Assembly (NCBI RefSeq): GCF_018135625.1
Contig: NZ_CP073078.1
Coordinates: 310,001-374,000, forward strand
Direction: 5' to 3'
DNA from: Phenylobacterium montanum
GTDB taxonomy: Bacteria; Pseudomonadota; Alphaproteobacteria; Caulobacterales; Caulobacteraceae
Length of the DNA: 64,000 nucleotides
Shown here: piece by piece, positions 24,673-33,343 of the stretch
Position numbering within the stretch: position 1 is the stretch's first letter
Layout: each line of letters opens with the position of its first letter
Translations under genes and position numbers: made by a program
Notes under the pieces: generated by a model
Databases searched by the model: none
Told to the model about the DNA's origin: nothing
The model's input: the letters and a program-made list of their open reading frames with translations, nothing else

Positions 24673-25293
24673 CTATCGAACCGCATCTGCGCTCTTGGGT
24701 GGGCAGGCGACATGAAGGCCCCAAACCGAAGAGACGCGCACGTCGTACTCGGGAGTTTGGTCGAATTGAGCTCGGCTTTTTGTTATTTGATCTGGACGAG
24801 CCCCGAATGTCTCGATGCGTGCGGTATTGGCAGTGTTGCAATAGGCGTGCCCGTAAGCGACACCGCCAATTTTTCGGGGCTCGCCAACGCGCCATCCATC
24901 TGGATCATCGGAAACTACATTCGCAACTGTTTTATCGAATTGATCGAAATCGCCAGAGCCTCGAATAGAAATTGTACAGAAATCTTTTTCGAATGCGATG
25001 CAGCCGAATGTGGGATTAAAGCTACAGTATGACGTGGGGCAATCTTGTATATTGCAATTCGTATAACTTTTTAGCTGCTCTTTTCGAACTACCTCTTCGA
25101 AAGGAACATGCCTTGAGAGGCGCGGGATGCAAACATTGGTGAGGAAATATTTTATACGTTGATTGTTGTCTGCATCGCTCCGTTCTGTCGTCGGGGGTTG
25201 AGAGCAAGCCACTACGCTAGCCAATAAAATTGCCCAGATGGCTATCGGTAGCCGTCGTCCCTTTGCGAACGTTTTGTCATTGCCGTCGATCAC
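24673..25293 (-). CDS. Hypothetical lipoprotein in an AT-richer patch
   Basis: From a GTG at 25293 the frame encodes 206 residues with an N-terminal hydrophobic stretch IAIWAILLASVVAC ending in a plausible lipobox cysteine. A Cys-rich middle follows (NCNIQDCPTSYCSFNPTFGC), then a C-terminal domain with no family I recognise. The even cysteines could form disulfides in the periplasm. Base composition is visibly more AT-rich, and codon use less GC3-biased, than in any neighbour, suggesting recent acquisition. Confidence 0.6.
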   Translation of the reverse strand: MIDGNDKTFAKGRRLPIAIWAILLASVVACSQPPTTERSDADNNQRIKYFLTNVCIPRLSRHVPFEEVVRKEQLKSYTNCNIQDCPTSYCSFNPTFGCIAFEKDFCTISIRGSGDFDQFDKTVANVVSDDPDGWRVGEPRKIGGVAYGHAYCNTANTARIETFGARPDQITKSRAQFDQTPEYDVRVSSVWGLHVACPPKSADAVR

Positions 25294-25409
25294 TGTCCTG
25301 GCGCCCGGACCTGCGCTTGCACTGGTTGAGTAGTTGCCAGTTTCGCCCTTAAAGCAAGAGCCCGGGGTCTGCTCCGCGCCATCAGTTAGATGCTTGGCTT
25401 GTCACCACC

Positions 25410-25835
25410 TCACCGATCCAACCGCGTCGACAGAATGATCGACGAGGTCGTCCGCTCGACCCCCGGCAGGTCCCCGATCTTGTCGATCACGTCGTCCATT
25501 TCGGCCACCGAGGGGGCCACGACCACGGCCAGCATGTCGAAGGCGCCGCTGACCGAGTGCAGGGTGCGGACGGCGGGGAGGGCGCGCAAGGAGGCCTCGA
25601 CGCTGCGGGCGTCTTTGGGGCCGACGGTGATCATGACGTGGGCGCGCACGGCGCCGCGCTCCATCTCTTCGGACAGGCGCGCGGTATAGCCCAGGATCAC
25701 GCCCTGGCGCTCCAGCCGCTCGATGCGGCCCTGGACTGTGGTGCGAGATAGACCAAGGCGGCGGCCGATCTCGGCCGTCGGCGCCCGGGCGTTCTCGCGC
25801 AGCAGGGAGATCAGCCGTTTGTCGGTGTCGTCCAT
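25410..25835 (-). CDS. Lrp/AsnC-family transcriptional regulator
   Basis: The 141-residue protein has a winged-helix HTH (residues 1-60, beginning MDDTDKRLISLLRENARAPT) and a C-terminal RAM ligand domain. It is divergent from the dehydrogenase gene at 25958 with a 122-bp gap, the usual arrangement for a local regulator that responds to an amino acid. It probably controls the lysine degradation genes next door. Confidence 0.9.
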   Translation of the reverse strand: MDDTDKRLISLLRENARAPTAEIGRRLGLSRTTVQGRIERLERQGVILGYTARLSEEMERGAVRAHVMITVGPKDARSVEASLRALPAVRTLHSVSGAFDMLAVVVAPSVAEMDDVIDKIGDLPGVERTTSSIILSTRLDR

Positions 25836-25957
25836 CGTCGTTTCGCCGAAACGCCCCTGCGATTCGACGGATATCTACGCCATTCGCCAGCGGGTTGGCG
25901 ACTAGGAATCGACCGGTTTCGCCCCGATCCTCCGCGCTCAGCTTTCGGAGGAACACT

Positions 25958-27058
25958 ATGAAACACATCGCCATCATGGGCGGCGGCAAGATCGGTTCGA
26001 TGATCGCCGATTTTCTGGCCGGCTGCGGCGACTATTCGGTCGAGGTGTTCGACCGTTCGTCCGAACAGCTGGACAAGCTGGAGACCTCGGCCCCGATCAA
26101 GAAGACGGTGCTGGACATCACCGACGCTGCCGCTCTGAAGGCGGCCCTGTCGGGCAAGTTCGCCGTGCTGAGCGCTGCGCCTTATCACCTGACCGTGTTC
26201 ATCGCCGAGGCCGCCAAGGCCGCCAGCGCCCACTACCTGGACCTGACCGAGGACGTGGCCTCGACCCGCAAGGTCAAGCAACTGGCCCAGGACTCCAAGA
26301 CCGCCTTCATCCCCCAGTGCGGCCTGGCCCCCGGCTTCATCACCATCGTCGCCTATGACCTGGCCAAGAAGTTCGACAAGCTGCAGGACGTACGCATGCG
26401 CGTAGGCGCTCTGCCGAAATTCCCGTCCAATGCCCTGAACTACAACCTGACCTGGAGCACCGACGGGGTCATCAACGAGTATTGCGAGCCCTGCGAAGCC
26501 ATCGTCAACGGCGACCTGCGCGAAACCTCGCCGCTGGAAGAGCTGGAAGAGTTCGCCCTGGACGGCGTGACCTATGAAGCCTTCAACACCTCGGGCGGCC
26601 TCGGCACTCTGTGCGAGACCCTGGCAGGCAAGGTGCGCAACCTGAACTACCGCACCATCCGCTATCCGGGCCACGCGGCGATCATGAAGGCGCTGCTCAA
26701 CGACCTGGGCCTGCGCCATCGCCGGGACGTGTTCAAGGACATCCTGGAAAACGCCCTGCCGACCACCCTGCAGGACGTGGTGATCGTGTTCGTCACCGTC
26801 AGCGGCTGGAAGGACGGCATGCTGGTGCAGCACACCTACGCCAACAAGGTCTATGCCGCCCCGATCGGCGGGCGCATGCGCAGCGCCATCCAGATCACCA
26901 CGGCCTCGGGCATCTGCACCGTGCTGGACATGCTGGCCCAGGGCGACCTGCCGACCCATGGCTTCATCCGCCAGGAAGACATTCCGCTGGACCGCTTCCT
27001 CGCCAACCGGTTCGGGCGCTATTACGCCGAAACCGAATCCCACAACGCCGCGGCCTGA
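25958..27058 (+). CDS. Saccharopine dehydrogenase / lysine 6-dehydrogenase family protein
   Basis: The 366-residue protein begins MKHIAIMGGGKIGSMIADFL, a Rossmann NAD(P) site, and has the saccharopine dehydrogenase C-terminal domain. It either oxidises saccharopine to aminoadipate semialdehyde and glutamate, or, as in short lysine 6-dehydrogenases, converts lysine directly. No lysine-ketoglutarate reductase is visible here, which favours the second option or a distant partner gene. GGAGGAA precedes the ATG at 25958; a longer frame from 25895 was rejected. It is followed by an aldehyde dehydrogenase after 3 bases. Confidence 0.88.
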   Translation: MKHIAIMGGGKIGSMIADFLAGCGDYSVEVFDRSSEQLDKLETSAPIKKTVLDITDAAALKAALSGKFAVLSAAPYHLTVFIAEAAKAASAHYLDLTEDVASTRKVKQLAQDSKTAFIPQCGLAPGFITIVAYDLAKKFDKLQDVRMRVGALPKFPSNALNYNLTWSTDGVINEYCEPCEAIVNGDLRETSPLEELEEFALDGVTYEAFNTSGGLGTLCETLAGKVRNLNYRTIRYPGHAAIMKALLNDLGLRHRRDVFKDILENALPTTLQDVVIVFVTVSGWKDGMLVQHTYANKVYAAPIGGRMRSAIQITTASGICTVLDMLAQGDLPTHGFIRQEDIPLDRFLANRFGRYYAETESHNAAA

Positions 27059-27061
27059 GTC

Positions 27062-28600
27062 ATGACCCAGCAAAATTCCGTACCTGCCTCCGCCGCCTCC
27101 GAGACGGCGGGCCTCCTGGCGCGCCTCGGCGTTCCGGCTTCGGTCCTGACCGGCGGCAGCCTGGTGGCCCGCTCGCCGATCACCGGCGAAGAGACCGCCC
27201 GGCTGAAGGAGGTCTCCCCGGCCGAGGCCAAGGCCGCCATCGACAAGGCGCATGAGGCCTTTCTCGCCTGGCGCAAGGTTCCCGCGCCCCGCCGCGGCGA
27301 GCTGGTCCGCCTGCTGGGCGAGGAGCTGCGCGCCCACAAGGCCGAGCTCGGCCGCCTGGTCACGCTGGAAGCTGGCAAGGTGACCTCCGAGGGTCTGGGC
27401 GAAGTGCAGGAGATGATCGACATCTGCGACTACGCCGTCGGCCTGTCGCGCCAGCTGTTCGGCCTGACCATCGCCACCGAGCGGTCCGAGCACCGGATGA
27501 TGGAGACCTGGCATCCGCTGGGCGTCGTCGGCGTGATCTCGGCCTTCAACTTCCCGGTCGCGGTGTGGTCGTGGAACGCGGCCCTGGCCTTCGTCTGCGG
27601 CGACAGCGTGGTCTGGAAGCCGTCGGAAAAGACCCCGCTGACCGCCATCGCGGTGCAGGCCCTGTTCGAAAAGGCCGCCGCCAAGTTCGGCCCGGAAGCC
27701 CCGGCCGGCCTCTCGACCCTGCTGATCGGCGGGCGCGAGATCGGCGAGGCCCTGGTCGACCACCCGAAGGTGCCGCTGGTCTCGGCCACCGGCTCGACGG
27801 CCATGGGCCGCCAGGTGGGGCCGAAGCTGGCCCAGCGCTTCGCCCGCGCGGTGCTGGAGCTGGGCGGCAACAACGCCGCCATCATCACCCCCTCGGCCGA
27901 CCTGGACCTGACCCTGCGCGGCGTCGCCTTCGCCGCCATGGGCACCGCCGGCCAGCGCTGCACCACGCTGCGCCGCCTGTTCGTGCACGAGAGCGTCTAT
28001 GACGCCTTCCTGCCGCGGCTGAAGGCGGCCTATGGCTCGGTCACCGTGGGCGATCCGCGCGCCGAGGGCGTGCTGGTCGGCCCGCTGATCGACCAGGGCG
28101 CCTATCTGGCCATGCAGAAGGCCCTGGTCGACGCCAGGGACGCCGGCGGCGTGATCACCGGCGGCGAGCGCGTCTCGGCCGACGCGGCGGACGGCGCCTT
28201 CTATGTCCGCCCGGCCCTGGTCGAGATGGGCCGGCAGGCCGACGTGGTCCTGCGCGAGACCTTCGCCCCTATCCTTTATGTGATGAAGTATTCGACCTTC
28301 GAAGAGGCGGTGGCGCTGCAGAACGACGCCCCGCAAGGCCTGTCGTCCTCGGTGTTCACCAACGACATGCGCGAGGCCGAGCGGTTCATCTCCGGCGAGG
28401 GCTCGGACTGCGGCATCGCCAACGTCAATATCGGCCCCTCGGGCGCCGAGATCGGCGGGGCCTTCGGCGGCGAGAAGGAGACCGGCGGCGGCCGCGAGGC
28501 GGGCTCGGACAGCTGGAAGGCCTATATGCGCCGGGCCACCAACACCCTGAACTACGGCAAGACCCTGCCGCTCGCCCAGGGCGTCAAGTTCGACGTCTGA
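27062..28600 (+). CDS. amaB: L-aminoadipate-semialdehyde dehydrogenase (ALDH7 type)
   Basis: The 512-residue aldehyde dehydrogenase resembles ALDH7A1/AmaB, which oxidises aminoadipate semialdehyde to 2-aminoadipate in lysine catabolism. The glutamate of LELGGNNA and the catalytic cysteine (about residue 300) in GTAGQRCTTLRR are present, and the end GGAFGGEKETGGGREAGSD is typical of the family. It is tightly spaced behind the dehydrogenase and closes the operon, with a strong terminator 27 bp after the stop. Confidence 0.9.
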   Translation: MTQQNSVPASAASETAGLLARLGVPASVLTGGSLVARSPITGEETARLKEVSPAEAKAAIDKAHEAFLAWRKVPAPRRGELVRLLGEELRAHKAELGRLVTLEAGKVTSEGLGEVQEMIDICDYAVGLSRQLFGLTIATERSEHRMMETWHPLGVVGVISAFNFPVAVWSWNAALAFVCGDSVVWKPSEKTPLTAIAVQALFEKAAAKFGPEAPAGLSTLLIGGREIGEALVDHPKVPLVSATGSTAMGRQVGPKLAQRFARAVLELGGNNAAIITPSADLDLTLRGVAFAAMGTAGQRCTTLRRLFVHESVYDAFLPRLKAAYGSVTVGDPRAEGVLVGPLIDQGAYLAMQKALVDARDAGGVITGGERVSADAADGAFYVRPALVEMGRQADVVLRETFAPILYVMKYSTFEEAVALQNDAPQGLSSSVFTNDMREAERFISGEGSDCGIANVNIGPSGAEIGGAFGGEKETGGGREAGSDSWKAYMRRATNTLNYGKTLPLAQGVKFDV

Positions 28601-28626
28601 CGGATTTCGTCAGTGAGCTGAAAATT

Positions 28627-28660
28627 GGCCGCCGCGGCATGTTCGCGGCGGCCTTTTTTC
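28627..28660 (+). terminator. Rho-independent terminator of the lysine catabolism operon
   Basis: A 10-bp perfect GC stem (GGCCGCCGCG / CGCGGCGGCC) with a 7-nt loop is followed at once by six T. It lies 27 bp after the aldehyde dehydrogenase stop. Confidence 0.9.
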
Positions 28661-28702
28661 TTTGGGTGGGTTGGGATTCACCGGAATCGATCATCCCCTC
28701 AT

Positions 28703-28828
28703 CCGCTCATCCCGGCGAATGCCGGGATCCAGATCGTAAGGCTCCAAGCGGGCGGATATTTTCTTGTGACCGCTGATCAAAGGCCGGCGCCATAGGATCT
28801 GGGTCCCGGCATTCGCCGGGATGAGCGG
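28703..28828. repeat. Intergenic inverted repeat (REP-like), copy 2
   Basis: The 33-bp arms at 28703-28735 and 28796-28828 are the same sequence as in the copy at 11481-11605, with one mismatch between the arms. The 60-nt centre is unrelated in sequence but almost equal in length. It lies between the lysine operon terminator and the convergent lipoprotein gene. Confidence 0.9.
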
Positions 28829-28877
28829 TTTAAAATTCAGATCAAGCTAAACTCAACCCACTCTATAGCCATAGCAC

Positions 28878-29393
28878 TCAGCAGGTGAAGACGGCGCTGA
28901 CCTTGGCGTGGCCCTTGCGGGTGACGCCGGAGAACTCGCCGCCGGCGGGGGTCGCCTGGCCGGTGTTGTGCGGCAGCAGATAGGCCTTGCCGCCGTAGTG
29001 GACGCTGAGCGCCGCGTCGTTGAATGGGCCGGGCGGGGCGTTGACGGTCAGGCCCACATAGTCCGGCGCCGGGCCGGCCAGGCCCGGGCCGGCGACCACG
29101 CCGAGATTGAGGCTGAAGATATTGCCGGAGGTCTCGCAGCTTCCGCCCTTCAGCACGTGTTCGGCGCCGTTGATGGTCAGCTTCACCACCGCCGGCCCGC
29201 TGCAGAAGGTGCGCACGACGCCCGGCGACCCGGCCGGATAGGCGGCGCAGGCGGCCGGGATCTGGGCCAGGGTCGTGCCCGGCGCGTGGCTTTCGGCGCT
29301 GGCGGCGCCGGCCTTGGGCTTGGGCGCGCGGCAGCCGCCCAAAAGCGCCAGCAGGGCTGCGGACGCGATCAGGCAGGGACGCAAGGCGGTCAT
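28878..29393 (-). CDS. Hypothetical lipoprotein
   Basis: The product (171 residues from the ATG at 29393) has a lipoprotein signal, MTALRPCLIASAALLALL followed by the lipobox LGGC. The remainder is a soluble, beta-rich looking domain with segments VKLTINGAEHVLKGGSC and LLPHNTGQATPAGGEFSG. I do not recognise the family, although it resembles small DUF lipoproteins that bind in the periplasm. A longer frame from 29426 would hide the signal. It follows msrB in the same direction, 65 bp away. Confidence 0.7.
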   Translation of the reverse strand: MTALRPCLIASAALLALLGGCRAPKPKAGAASAESHAPGTTLAQIPAACAAYPAGSPGVVRTFCSGPAVVKLTINGAEHVLKGGSCETSGNIFSLNLGVVAGPGLAGPAPDYVGLTVNAPPGPFNDAALSVHYGGKAYLLPHNTGQATPAGGEFSGVTRKGHAKVSAVFTC

Positions 29394-29457
29394 CAAGGGC
29401 TCCGAGAACCGTGGACTCGCCCGCACGTTGGCACGCCGCGAAGGCTCCAGCTAGACC

Positions 29458-29952
29458 CTAGGCTGACGGCAGGCGATCGCCGCGGCCGAGCGGGTCGGGC
29501 AGGGCGGCGCCGTCCTCGACGAAGCTCAGCGACACCGAGTTGATGCAGAAGCGCAGGCGAGTCGGCGGCGGGCCATCGGGGAAAACGTGGCCCTGGTGGC
29601 TGTCGCAACGGGCGCAGCGGGTCTCGATGCGCACCATGCCGTAACTGTTGTCCTGCACCGAGCGGACATGGGCCTTGTCGATAGGCGCATAGAAGCTCGG
29701 CCAGCCGGTGCCGCTGTCGAACTTGGTCTGGGCGCGGAACAGGGGCAGGCCGCACAGGCGGCAGCAATAGACCCCACTCGCCTTGTTGTTCAAAAGCCCG
29801 CCGCAGAACGGCGCCTCGGTGCCGTGGTGCAGCAGGACGTCGCGTTCTTCGGGCGTCAGGCCGGCTTCCAGGCGGGCGAGGTCGGCGGCGGGGGGCGGGG
29901 TCAGGTCGAAGCCCGACTCCGACCGGGCGGGGGCTGAGGCTGTGTCGGTCAT
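29458..29952 (-). CDS. msrB: Peptide-methionine (R)-S-oxide reductase
   Basis: The 164-residue protein repairs methionine-R-sulfoxide. Zinc-binding cysteines are in CCRLCG (64, 67) and CARC (113, 116). The catalytic cysteine is C136 in RLRFCINSVSL. The FDSGTGWPSFYAP segment is diagnostic. No signal peptide is present, so it acts in the cytoplasm. Confidence 0.95.
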   Translation of the reverse strand: MTDTASAPARSESGFDLTPPPAADLARLEAGLTPEERDVLLHHGTEAPFCGGLLNNKASGVYCCRLCGLPLFRAQTKFDSGTGWPSFYAPIDKAHVRSVQDNSYGMVRIETRCARCDSHQGHVFPDGPPPTRLRFCINSVSLSFVEDGAALPDPLGRGDRLPSA

Positions 29953-30083
29953 GATCGGCTATATGGGCCTTTCCGGTCGCCGGGGCCAGGGGATCGGCCA
30001 GGCTTGCTTGGGCCTTTCGCACGGGGCGGCGCGGCCATAGATTCACGTTGCAGGATTCGCCCTATCCATCCGAGGCTTGCGGC

Positions 30084-30500
30084 ATGAACAGCTGGACCAT
30101 CGACTGGCGCGACCTCTACCTCTCCGGCCAGGGGCGCCTTGCGCGGACGCCGTTCCTGATCGGCGCCGGCATCCTGGTGGTGCTGATGGTGCTGTACGAG
30201 GGCGTGTTCACCGGCCTGTTCCGGCACCTTCTGACCGGCTGGCTGGTCTATCCGGCGGCGATCTGGGCCGGGGCCTGCGTGCTCTCCAAGCGGCTGCACG
30301 ATCGCGGCAAGTCGGGCTGGTGGGCCGCGCTGATCCTGGTGGCGGTGGGCGTGGCCTGGCCGCATCCGAACGGCTTCTTCGACTTCCTCTTGGTGCTGGT
30401 GGTGGTTTGGGCGGTGGTGGAGCTGGCCGTCCTGCCCGGCGAGCAGGGCGCCAACCGCTTCGGCCCCAATCCGATGAAGCCGGTCTCGGCCTACCCGTGA
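30084..30500 (+). CDS. DUF805 inner membrane protein
   Basis: The product (138 residues from the ATG at 30084) has a soluble start MNSWTIDWRDLYLSGQGRLA, three or four membrane helices, and the DUF805 signatures KRLHDRGKSGWW and GANRFGPNP. Function of the family is unknown. An in-frame upstream start at 30048 adds only 12 residues of no clear character. Confidence 0.85.
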   Translation: MNSWTIDWRDLYLSGQGRLARTPFLIGAGILVVLMVLYEGVFTGLFRHLLTGWLVYPAAIWAGACVLSKRLHDRGKSGWWAALILVAVGVAWPHPNGFFDFLLVLVVVWAVVELAVLPGEQGANRFGPNPMKPVSAYP

Positions 30501-30507
30501 GCCGTGG

Positions 30508-31191
30508 CTAGACCGGCGGTTCGGCCGGTTCCGTTGCGCCGAACACGCGGTGGAAACTCGCCAGCAGCGCGGCGTCGGCGTCGTCCAGGGTGACCGGGCG
30601 GCCGAGGTCCACCAGGCTGGTGACGCCGTGCTCGCTGATGCCGCAGGGAACGATGCCGCCGAAGTGCGACAGGTCCGGCTCGACGTTCAGGCTTATGCCG
30701 TGGAACGAGACCCAGCGGCGCAGCTTGACGCCGATGGCGGCGATCTTGTCCTCGCGCACAGGCAGGCCCGGCTCGCGCCGCTCGACCCAGACGCCGACCC
30801 GCCCGTCGCGGATCTGGCCCTCGACGTTGAAGGCGGCCAGGGCGCCGATCACCCAGGTCTCCAGCGCGGTGACGAAGGCGCGCACGTCTCGCCCGCGCTC
30901 GCGCAGGTCCAGCATGACATAGGCCACCCGCTGGCCTGGGCCGTGATAGGTGTACTGGCCGCCTCGCTCGCTCTTGAACACCGGAAAGCGGTCGGGGGTC
31001 AGGAGGTCGGCGGGCTTGGCGGTGACGCCGGCGGTGTAGAGCGGCGGATGCTCCAGGAGCCAGACCAGTTCGCCCGCACGGCCTTCGGCTATGTCGGCGG
31101 CCCGCGCCTCCATGGCCGCCACCGCCTCGGGATAGCTGATCTGGCGCGCGGAGACCGCCCAGCCACAGGGAGCCGCGTCAGGTCGTCCCAT
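30508..31191 (-). CDS. lipB: Octanoyltransferase
   Basis: LipB moves the octanoyl group from acyl carrier protein to lipoyl domains. Family motifs present are [34 protein letters not shown] and the catalytic Cys region [14 protein letters not shown], with the lysine in [11 protein letters not shown] context. I chose the ATG at 31191 (227 residues); an in-frame ATG at 31233 would add 14 residues. It diverges from the SpoA-domain gene. Confidence 0.93.
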   Translation of the reverse strand: MGRPDAAPCGWAVSARQISYPEAVAAMEARAADIAEGRAGELVWLLEHPPLYTAGVTAKPADLLTPDRFPVFKSERGGQYTYHGPGQRVAYVMLDLRERGRDVRAFVTALETWVIGALAAFNVEGQIRDGRVGVWVERREPGLPVREDKIAAIGVKLRRWVSFHGISLNVEPDLSHFGGIVPCGISEHGVTSLVDLGRPVTLDDADAALLASFHRVFGATEPAEPPV

Positions 31192-31303
31192 CAATGGGGT
31201 CTCGGCTCCCGAGTTTAACCACCGGTCAAGCATGTGCCTGCAATCTGCGTGTCAGCTTCGCCGATATAGTGGTTCGGCGATTCTTTTCGAAGTCGGGGCG
31301 CGC

Positions 31304-31555
31304 GTGAGCCAGGTCAAATCGGTCAATGTGGAGATATCGGTCGTCCTCGGACGTTCGACCCTGCCGATGGCGCAGCTGTTGCGCATGGGCCGGGGCGCGG
31401 TGATCCCGCTGGACGCCAAGACCAATGACGAGGTCTGGATCCTGGCCAACAACCACCCGGTCGCCCGCGGCGAGATCCAGATCAACGACGACAAGATCGC
31501 CATCATGATCACCCGCGCCGCCGACGTGTACGACTTCCGCGCCGGCGACGCCTAG
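31304..31555 (+). CDS. Stand-alone SpoA/FliN-like domain protein
   Basis: From a GTG at 31304 the product is about 83 residues, which is just one SpoA (surface presentation of antigens) domain: VNVEISVVLGRSTLPMAQLL and GEIQINDDKIAIMITRA match FliN/FliM/YscQ C-terminal domains. FliN works in the flagellar switch C-ring. No other flagellar gene is nearby, so this may be a dispersed fliN or an accessory SpoA protein. The frame is open upstream to 31232. Its stop overlaps that of the convergent esterase. Confidence 0.82.
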   Translation: MSQVKSVNVEISVVLGRSTLPMAQLLRMGRGAVIPLDAKTNDEVWILANNHPVARGEIQINDDKIAIMITRAADVYDFRAGDA

Positions 31556-33081
31556 CTCCCGCCAGTGGCCAGCTTGGCCCGTTCGGCCTGATCCAGCAGG
31601 TCCAGCTTGTCCTTGCGAAAGTGCTGGTCGACCTTCACGGCCTGGCCGAATTCCATCAGCTCGTCGCTGTTCGGCTTATAGGCCGGCCAGGCGGGCGCTC
31701 CCTGGCATTGCGGCGCGCCGGCCTTGGCGAAGGCGACCCAGCAAGCGTGCATGATCTTGGCCAGGGTGCGGTCCGGGTCGGTGATCTCGCGCGAATAGAC
31801 CGGGATCTTGTCCTGGCTGTCGAACACATAGGGGATCTCGGAGGCGTGGTTGGCGCCCGGCAGGTTGGCCCTCTGGGCCACCCGCACATAGGAGAAGTAG
31901 TAGAGCCAGGAGCGCGCCCCCTCGGCGTTCTTGGCGGCGATCCAGCGCGCCGGCCCGCCCATGAACTCGTCGGTGAACAGGGCGCTGGCCTGGGCCTCGC
32001 CGTCGCCCTGGTCGGCATAGGCCGTGCGGATTGGGGCCGGGAAGTTGGCCATGAAAGCGGCCGGCTGCAGCTGGAAGGCCCGCATCAGCGAGGCTTCGTA
32101 GCTGTTGGAGCCGATGATCAGGGGCAGGCGCAGCGCCTCGCCCTTGGCGAAGGCCTGGGCTGGTTGCTGGGGCAGGAGCTTGCCGTCGACCACCGGGCCG
32201 CTGCGGATACCGGGCAGGGCGACCAGGGTGGCGGCGGGCAGGGCGCGCAGGTCGGCGGCGCTGGCCGTGGGCGAGGCGCCGGCCTTCTGAGCCAGAGACC
32301 GCCCTTCGGCCTCGGCCTCGCTCATGGAGGCCGCGGGGAACCAGCCGCCGCCGGACTCGACGATCGCCTTCTGGAACAGGCCCTTGGCGGAGGGGGCGGT
32401 GAGCAGGGCGAGGATATCGATGCCTCCGGCCGACTCGCCGAACACGGTGACGTTCCCGGGATCGCCGCCGAAGGCCGCGACATTGCGAATGACCCATTGC
32501 AGGCCCGCCAGCTGGTCCATCAGGCCGTAGTTGGCCATGGCCTCGCCAGGCTTGGCGTCCTTGGCCAGGGCCGGGTGAGCGAAAAAGCCGAGCGGACCCA
32601 GGCGGTAGTTCAGCTCGACCAGCACGATCCCGTCGCGAGCGAAGGCGGAACCTTCATAGGACGCCACCGAATTGGCCCCATAGGCGTTGGAGCCGCCGTA
32701 GATCCACACCATCACCGGCGCTTTATGGGCGACCTTGGGGGCGTAGACATTCACGGTCAGGCAGTCCTCGCTGACCGGGCCGGCATAGCCGCCGCCGTTG
32801 ATGCGGCCGTCCAGGCGCACAGGCTGCATACAGGCCGGGCCGAACTGGCCGGCGTCCTTTTCTCCACTCCAGGCTGCGACGGGCTGCGGCGGGCGCCAGC
32901 GCAGGTCGCCGACAGGCGGCGCGGCGAAGGGCACGCCCTTGAACACCTGGGCCTCGCCCGAGGCGCGGCCGACGATCACGCCGCTGTCGATTCGCGCCTT
33001 GACCGGCTGGTCCTGGGCGGCGGCGCCCGTCATGCCGGCCAGCGAAATTGCGGCGGCCAGGGCGGCCCATGCGCGTCTCAT
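31552..33081 (-). CDS. Secreted type B carboxylesterase
   Basis: The 509-residue protein has a signal peptide (ISLAGMTGAAAQDQPVKA) and an alpha/beta-hydrolase of the type B carboxylesterase/lipase family. Landmarks are the oxyanion region VMVWIYGGSNAYG, the nucleophile elbow VTVFGESAGG and the catalytic histidine in GANHASEIPYVF. It should hydrolyse esters in the periplasm or outside the cell; the substrate is unknown. Confidence 0.9.
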   Translation of the reverse strand: MRRAWAALAAAISLAGMTGAAAQDQPVKARIDSGVIVGRASGEAQVFKGVPFAAPPVGDLRWRPPQPVAAWSGEKDAGQFGPACMQPVRLDGRINGGGYAGPVSEDCLTVNVYAPKVAHKAPVMVWIYGGSNAYGANSVASYEGSAFARDGIVLVELNYRLGPLGFFAHPALAKDAKPGEAMANYGLMDQLAGLQWVIRNVAAFGGDPGNVTVFGESAGGIDILALLTAPSAKGLFQKAIVESGGGWFPAASMSEAEAEGRSLAQKAGASPTASAADLRALPAATLVALPGIRSGPVVDGKLLPQQPAQAFAKGEALRLPLIIGSNSYEASLMRAFQLQPAAFMANFPAPIRTAYADQGDGEAQASALFTDEFMGGPARWIAAKNAEGARSWLYYFSYVRVAQRANLPGANHASEIPYVFDSQDKIPVYSREITDPDRTLAKIMHACWVAFAKAGAPQCQGAPAWPAYKPNSDELMEFGQAVKVDQHFRKDKLDLLDQAERAKLATGGS

Positions 33082-33204
33082 CGTCGCTCTCCAGGCGGGT
33101 TTCTCTGCAAAACCACTATGGCCGGGCGAGCTTGGCGCTGTCGAGGCGAAGCTCGCCCTTCACAAACCGCATGGGGTTTGCTAACCCCCGCGCCTCACCA
33201 CGTC

Positions 33205-33289
33205 GCGGTCGTGGCGGAATTGGTAGACGCGCAGCGTTGAGGTCGCTGTGGGGCAACCCGTGGAAGTTCGAGTCTTCTCGACCGCACCA
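33205..33289 (+). tRNA. tRNA-Leu (anticodon GAG)
   Basis: An 85-nt type II tRNA has acceptor GCGGTCG paired with CGACCGC, anticodon loop TTGAGGT giving GAG, a long variable arm TGGGGCAACCCG and an encoded CCA. Confidence 0.95.
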
Positions 33290-33343
33290 GTGAAACAGGA
33301 ACAGCAGCAGCGCCGAGGCGATAAGACATAAGGGGACGGTTCG

